Origin: Actinokineospora spheciospongiae
Lineage (GTDB): Bacteria > Actinomycetota > Actinomycetes > Mycobacteriales > Pseudonocardiaceae
NCBI RefSeq assembly: GCF_000564855.1
Contig: NZ_AYXG01000033.1
Coordinates: 1-44,393 of the forward strand
Reading direction: 5' to 3'
Length of the DNA: 44,393 bases
Notes under the pieces: model-generated
What the model was told of the DNA's origin: nothing
The model's input: the letters and a program-made list of their open reading frames with translations, nothing else
The model's database searches: none
Position numbers and translations under genes: made by a program
In this document: one piece after another, positions 41,610-44,393 of the stretch
Layout of the letters: each line of letters begins with the position of its first letter
Position numbering within the stretch: position 1 is the first letter of the stretch

Positions 41610-43109
41610 TCAGCTCGCGGTGAGCTGCGGGGTCCGGCTGCGGGTGATCAGCTCGAAGTCGGCCGCGTCGACCTTGCGGGTCTTGAGCCAGTAGCGCCAG
41701 GTGAACCCGGGCCACAGGGTGCGGTTGACGCCCTGGGCGTCGAGGTACCAGCTCTTGCAGCCGCCCTGGGTCCAGACGCCCTCGCGGAGCTTGCGCTGGA
41801 TCTCGACGTTGAACTTCTCCTGCGCCGCCGGGCGGACGTCGATGGCCTCGACGTTGTGCCGCTCGGCGAGCTTCATCGCCTCGCGGATGTGGTTGAGCTG
41901 CGACTCGATCATGAACACGACCGAGTTGTGGCCCAGGCCGGTGTTCGGGCCGAGCAGGAAGAACAGGTTCGGGAAACCGGCGACGTTGATGCCGTTGTAG
42001 GTGGTGATGCCCGCCTCGGCCCACATCTTGCCCAGCTCGACACCGTCGCGGCCGGTGATGTCGAGGTGCTCCATGGAGTCGATGACCTGGAAGCCGGTGC
42101 CGTAGATGATGGCGTCGACCTCGATCTCGCGGCCGTCGTTGGTGACGATGCTCCTCGCCTTGACCTCGGCGACGCCGGAGGTGTCGAGGGAGACGTTGTC
42201 GCGGCGGAAGGCCGGGTAGTAGTCGTTGGAGATCAGGACGCGCTTGCAGCCCATGACGTAGTCCGGGGTGAGCTTGGCGACCAGCTCCGGGTCCCGCACG
42301 GACCGCTTGATGTTCCACGCGGCCAGCCTGGACGCCGCCTTGAGCATCCCCTGGTGGCCGTTGAAGCCGATCGCGCGGGCCTCGTTGAGCCAGTACAGGA
42401 AGTTGCGGTAGCCGCGGTGGGCGCCGGGGACCTTCGCCAGCGCCGTCTTGGCCCAGCCGGGCATGGCGTGGTCGGGCTTGGGCATGACCCACGGCGGAGT
42501 GCGCTGGAACAGGGTCAGCTCGGCGACCTGCTTGGCGATGCGCGGCATGAACTGCACCGCGCTGGCACCGGTGCCGATCACGGCGACCTTCTTGCCGGTG
42601 AGGTCGTAGTCGTGGTCCCAGCGCGCGGAGTGGAAGGCGGTGCCCTCGAAGTTCTCGATGCCGTTGAGGTGCGGGACCTGCGGCAGGTGCAGCGCACCAA
42701 TGCCCGCGACGACGTACTGCGCGACGTAGGTGTCACCGCCGGTGGTGGCGATGTACCAGCGGTTCTCCTCCTCGTCCCAGCGCCCGCCCGCGACCTCGAC
42801 GCCGAAGGTGGTGTTGCGGGCGAGGTCCCACTTGGCGGCCACGTCGCGCATGTACTGGTAGATCTCCGCCTGCGGGGCGAACGCGCGCGACCAGTCGGCC
42901 TTGGGCTCGAAGGAGAACGAGTACATGTGCGACTGGATGTCGCAGGCGCAGCCCGGGTAGCTGTTGTCGCGCCAGGTGCCGCCGAAGTCGTCGGCCTTCT
43001 CCAGCACGACGAAGTCCTCGCGGCCCTCCTTGCGGAGCTGGATGGCCATGCCCATGCCGGAGAACCCGGTGCCGACGATCACCACACCGGTGTGGATGAG
43101 TTTGCCCAT
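41610..43109 (-). CDS. Flavin-containing Baeyer-Villiger-type monooxygenase
   Basis: The 499-residue protein has the FAD-binding GTGFSG (13-18), GGTWRDNSYPGCACDIQSHMYSFSF (43-67), the NADPH-binding VIGTGASAVQ (178-187) and the BVMO fingerprint FEGTAFHSARWDHD (154-167), which matches F-x-G-x-x-x-H-x-x-x-W-D. BVMOs insert oxygen next to a ketone to give an ester or lactone; the relatives include mycobacterial EthA-like proteins. GGAGG lies 8 bases before the ATG 43109. It is divergent from a TetR gene 84 bp away, with an inverted repeat between, so TetR control by a ketone-like ligand is likely (inference). Substrate unknown. Confidence 0.93.
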   Translation of the reverse strand: MGKLIHTGVVIVGTGFSGMGMAIQLRKEGREDFVVLEKADDFGGTWRDNSYPGCACDIQSHMYSFSFEPKADWSRAFAPQAEIYQYMRDVAAKWDLARNTTFGVEVAGGRWDEEENRWYIATTGGDTYVAQYVVAGIGALHLPQVPHLNGIENFEGTAFHSARWDHDYDLTGKKVAVIGTGASAVQFMPRIAKQVAELTLFQRTPPWVMPKPDHAMPGWAKTALAKVPGAHRGYRNFLYWLNEARAIGFNGHQGMLKAASRLAAWNIKRSVRDPELVAKLTPDYVMGCKRVLISNDYYPAFRRDNVSLDTSGVAEVKARSIVTNDGREIEVDAIIYGTGFQVIDSMEHLDITGRDGVELGKMWAEAGITTYNGINVAGFPNLFFLLGPNTGLGHNSVVFMIESQLNHIREAMKLAERHNVEAIDVRPAAQEKFNVEIQRKLREGVWTQGGCKSWYLDAQGVNRTLWPGFTWRYWLKTRKVDAADFELITRSRTPQLTAS

Positions 43110-43157
43110 GGGCCGCGCCTCCGTGACTAGTATGTACCTGTTACCCGGAGTCAAGCT

Positions 43158-43168
43158 TACTCTGAGTA
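43158..43168. promoter_or_regulatory. Inverted repeat between monooxygenase and tetR genes
   Basis: TACTC-T-GAGTA, in the 84-bp divergent gap and overlapping the -35 zone of the tetR gene. An ACTAGT hexamer at 43124-43129 nearer the monooxygenase may be a second site. It probably binds the adjacent TetR protein. Confidence 0.6.
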
Positions 43169-43180
43169 GGTTACTTGCGG

Positions 43181-43186
43181 TAGAGT
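43181..43186 (+). promoter_or_regulatory. -10 box for leaderless tetR transcript
   Basis: TAGAGT lies exactly 7 bases before the GTG at 43194, with no ribosome site. Confidence 0.5.
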
Positions 43187-43193
43187 CAATCCC

Positions 43194-43814
43194 GTGACAA
43201 TGACCGGTGGCAAGGTTGAGCGCAAGCGACGAATGCCCCGCGCCGAGCGCGAGCGGCAGATGATGGCCGTCGCCGAGGAGATCTTCGCCGACCGGGGCTA
43301 CCTGGCCGCCTCCATGGACGACATCGCCGAGCTGTGCGGGGTCTCCAAGCCGATGATCTACGAGTACTTCGGCTCCAAGGAGGGCCTGCTCGTCGCCTGC
43401 ATCCGCCAGGCCCGCACCGAGCTGGCCAAGGCCACCACCGAGTCGGTCGTGGGGTCCACCAGCGCGGAGGAGGCCCTGCGCCGCGGCCTGGTCGCCTTCT
43501 TCGAGTTCACCGACACCCACCGCCGCGCCTGGTCGCTCATGCTGCGCAGCGAGGCCGCCGTGGCCGGACCGGCCGCCGCCGCGGAGATCGAGGCGGGCCG
43601 CCAGGAGCAGGTGGAGATCGACCTCGCCCTGTTCAAGGCCTTCCTGCCCGACGCCCCCCACCAGGACCTGGAGGCGGCCGCCCAGATCGTCGTCGGCGCC
43701 TGCGAGCGCCTGTCGCTGTGGTACGTCAACCAGGACGAGGTCACCGCCGAGCAGGCCGCCGACCACCTGATGCGGGCACTGTGGACCGGGCTGTCCAGCA
43801 TGGTCGAGAACTGA
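43194..43814 (+). CDS. TetR-family transcriptional regulator
   Basis: The 206-residue protein has the TetR HTH at about 18-65 (ERERQMMAVAEEIFADRGYLAASMDDIAELCGVSKPMIYEYFGSKEGLLVACI) and a helical ligand-binding domain with AWSLMLRSEAAVAG. The basic stretch KVERKRRMPRAER precedes it. Divergent from the flavin monooxygenase and the most likely owner of the TACTC-GAGTA site between them. GTG 43194 is used because of the -10 spacing; ATG two codons later is an alternative. Ligand unknown. Confidence 0.93.
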   Translation: MTMTGGKVERKRRMPRAERERQMMAVAEEIFADRGYLAASMDDIAELCGVSKPMIYEYFGSKEGLLVACIRQARTELAKATTESVVGSTSAEEALRRGLVAFFEFTDTHRRAWSLMLRSEAAVAGPAAAAEIEAGRQEQVEIDLALFKAFLPDAPHQDLEAAAQIVVGACERLSLWYVNQDEVTAEQAADHLMRALWTGLSSMVEN

Positions 43815-43876
43815 ATTCCGGCACCGCGCCGACACCGGGCCTACGCTGGTCGGTGAGCAGAACAGGAGGGCCAAGG

Positions 43877-44161
43877 ATGTTCGAGCCGATCCTGGCGAAC
43901 TACACCCGCGACGGCGACGACTGGAAGGTCGAGGTCACGGGCGGGGACGAGGTCCTCACCGCGACCGCCCCCGGCCTCATCGCGGCCCGCGACCAGGCCG
44001 ACCAACTCGCCGAGCGCATCGCCCCCGGCGACCAACCCCGCACCGTCGTCCACACCCTGGACGGCGACGCCCTGGGCTTCACCACGGCCTACCTGACCGC
44101 CCGCCTGGCCACCCCACCCCCAGGCCCACCCCCCGCCACCGACGAGGCGACAACCGCCTGA
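43877..44161 (+). CDS. Small hypothetical protein (94 aa)
   Basis: ATG 43877 has AGGAGG 9 bases upstream. The core (FEPILANYTRDGDDWKVEVTGGDEVLTATAPGLIAARDQADQLAERI) reads as strand-strand-helix and recalls the HicB-like/partner fold, though no toxin gene is adjacent. A Pro/Thr-rich tail follows (TPPPGPPPATDEATTA). It lies 62 bp after the tetR gene on the same strand. Function unknown. Confidence 0.65.
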   Translation: MFEPILANYTRDGDDWKVEVTGGDEVLTATAPGLIAARDQADQLAERIAPGDQPRTVVHTLDGDALGFTTAYLTARLATPPPGPPPATDEATTA

Positions 44162-44393
44162 GCCGACACCACCGGCACCAGTCCCGAGCAGGCAGGCCAC
44201 CAGAACACCCCGAACCCCACAGGCGGGCGGGCAACCACACCGAACCCACCGAGCGCAGCAGGCGACCATCCCCCGCCAACCGCCGGTCTGGCGGCTGGCC
44301 ACCCGCAACCTCACCGGCGCAGCGAAAGCCAGCCACCCAACAAACCGCCGGCCCGGCGCCGGAATGCCCGGGTGGGTGGATGTGCTTGGGTGG
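44162..44393. other. Right-end intergenic stretch
   Basis: The last 232 bases are C/A-rich on the plus strand and show no protein-like frame, tRNA or strong hairpin. A gene could begin beyond the edge. Confidence 0.4.

Noticed and set aside
41064-43130. A 688-codon plus-strand frame opposite the flavin monooxygenase
   Set aside because: Val/Asp/Gly-rich antisense shadow; the minus-strand protein has a full set of family motifs.

Overview
The window is very GC-rich, with strong third-position GC bias, frequent GTG starts, ATGA/GTGA stop-start overlaps and several start codons placed 6-7 bases after a TANNNT box (leaderless-type starts). Together with the gene content (F420-type PPOX protein, FadD/ACAD/SDR lipid genes, a double-SDR acyl-CoA reductase of the mycobacterial FcrA/AcrA1 type, LCP protein, L,D-transpeptidase, oligoribonuclease, a SARP/AfsR-type regulator) this points to a filamentous actinobacterium, most likely Pseudonocardiaceae. 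This is an inference from content; no rRNA or species marker is present.

Layout. 1-2700: a KamB/NpmA-type 16S rRNA A1408 methyltransferase runs off the left edge; behind it lies about 750 bp without a convincing gene, holding a perfect hairpin and a 45/46-bp tandem repeat, then a small STAS protein and an F420-type PPOX protein. 2779-8255 (minus): a tight six-gene operon (acyl-CoA dehydrogenase, two SDRs, APH-fold kinase, histidine phosphatase, SMP-30/strictosidine-synthase-like lactonase) with a perfect 8+8 inverted repeat in its promoter and a strong terminator. 8438-13550: secreted subtilase, acyl-CoA synthetase, and a family A DNA polymerase protein. 13572-15529: a relic of an FMN-dependent alpha-hydroxy-acid dehydrogenase, a Pro/Gln-rich membrane protein and a TPR membrane protein. 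15779-19215: Bcr/CflA-type exporter overlapping tail-to-tail with a 639-residue double-SDR reductase, then a small protein. 19401-22252: two coupled bPH2-domain membrane proteins and a VOC protein. 22306-26384: GCS2-type ligase, orn, tRNA-His, S4-domain protein, L,D-transpeptidase lipoprotein, tRNA-Lys. 26453-32636: GH3 hexosaminidase, zinc-ribbon miniprotein, a frameshifted DUF4184 gene, PiT phosphate transporter with a coupled small membrane protein, diguanylate cyclase, SDR. 32887-44161: large XRE+SARP+NB-ARC+TPR regulator divergent from a phospholipase A2/acyltransferase-3-like/DUF4383-like fusion, LCP protein, XRE regulator, Baeyer-Villiger-type flavin monooxygenase divergent from a TetR regulator, and a small hypothetical.

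How it fits together. Most of the window serves lipid catabolism (ACAD operon, FadD, FcrA-like reductase, SDRs, flavin monooxygenase) and the cell envelope (L,D-transpeptidase, GH3, LCP, PLA2 fusion, bPH2 proteins). Several lipid genes carry related TACT...AGTA inverted repeats upstream, suggesting TetR-type control. The most unusual items are the PLA2 fusion, whose acyltransferase-like part has lost both conserved histidines, and the KamB-type methyltransferase, whose context lies to the left of the window. No insertion sequence, CRISPR array or phage module is visible.
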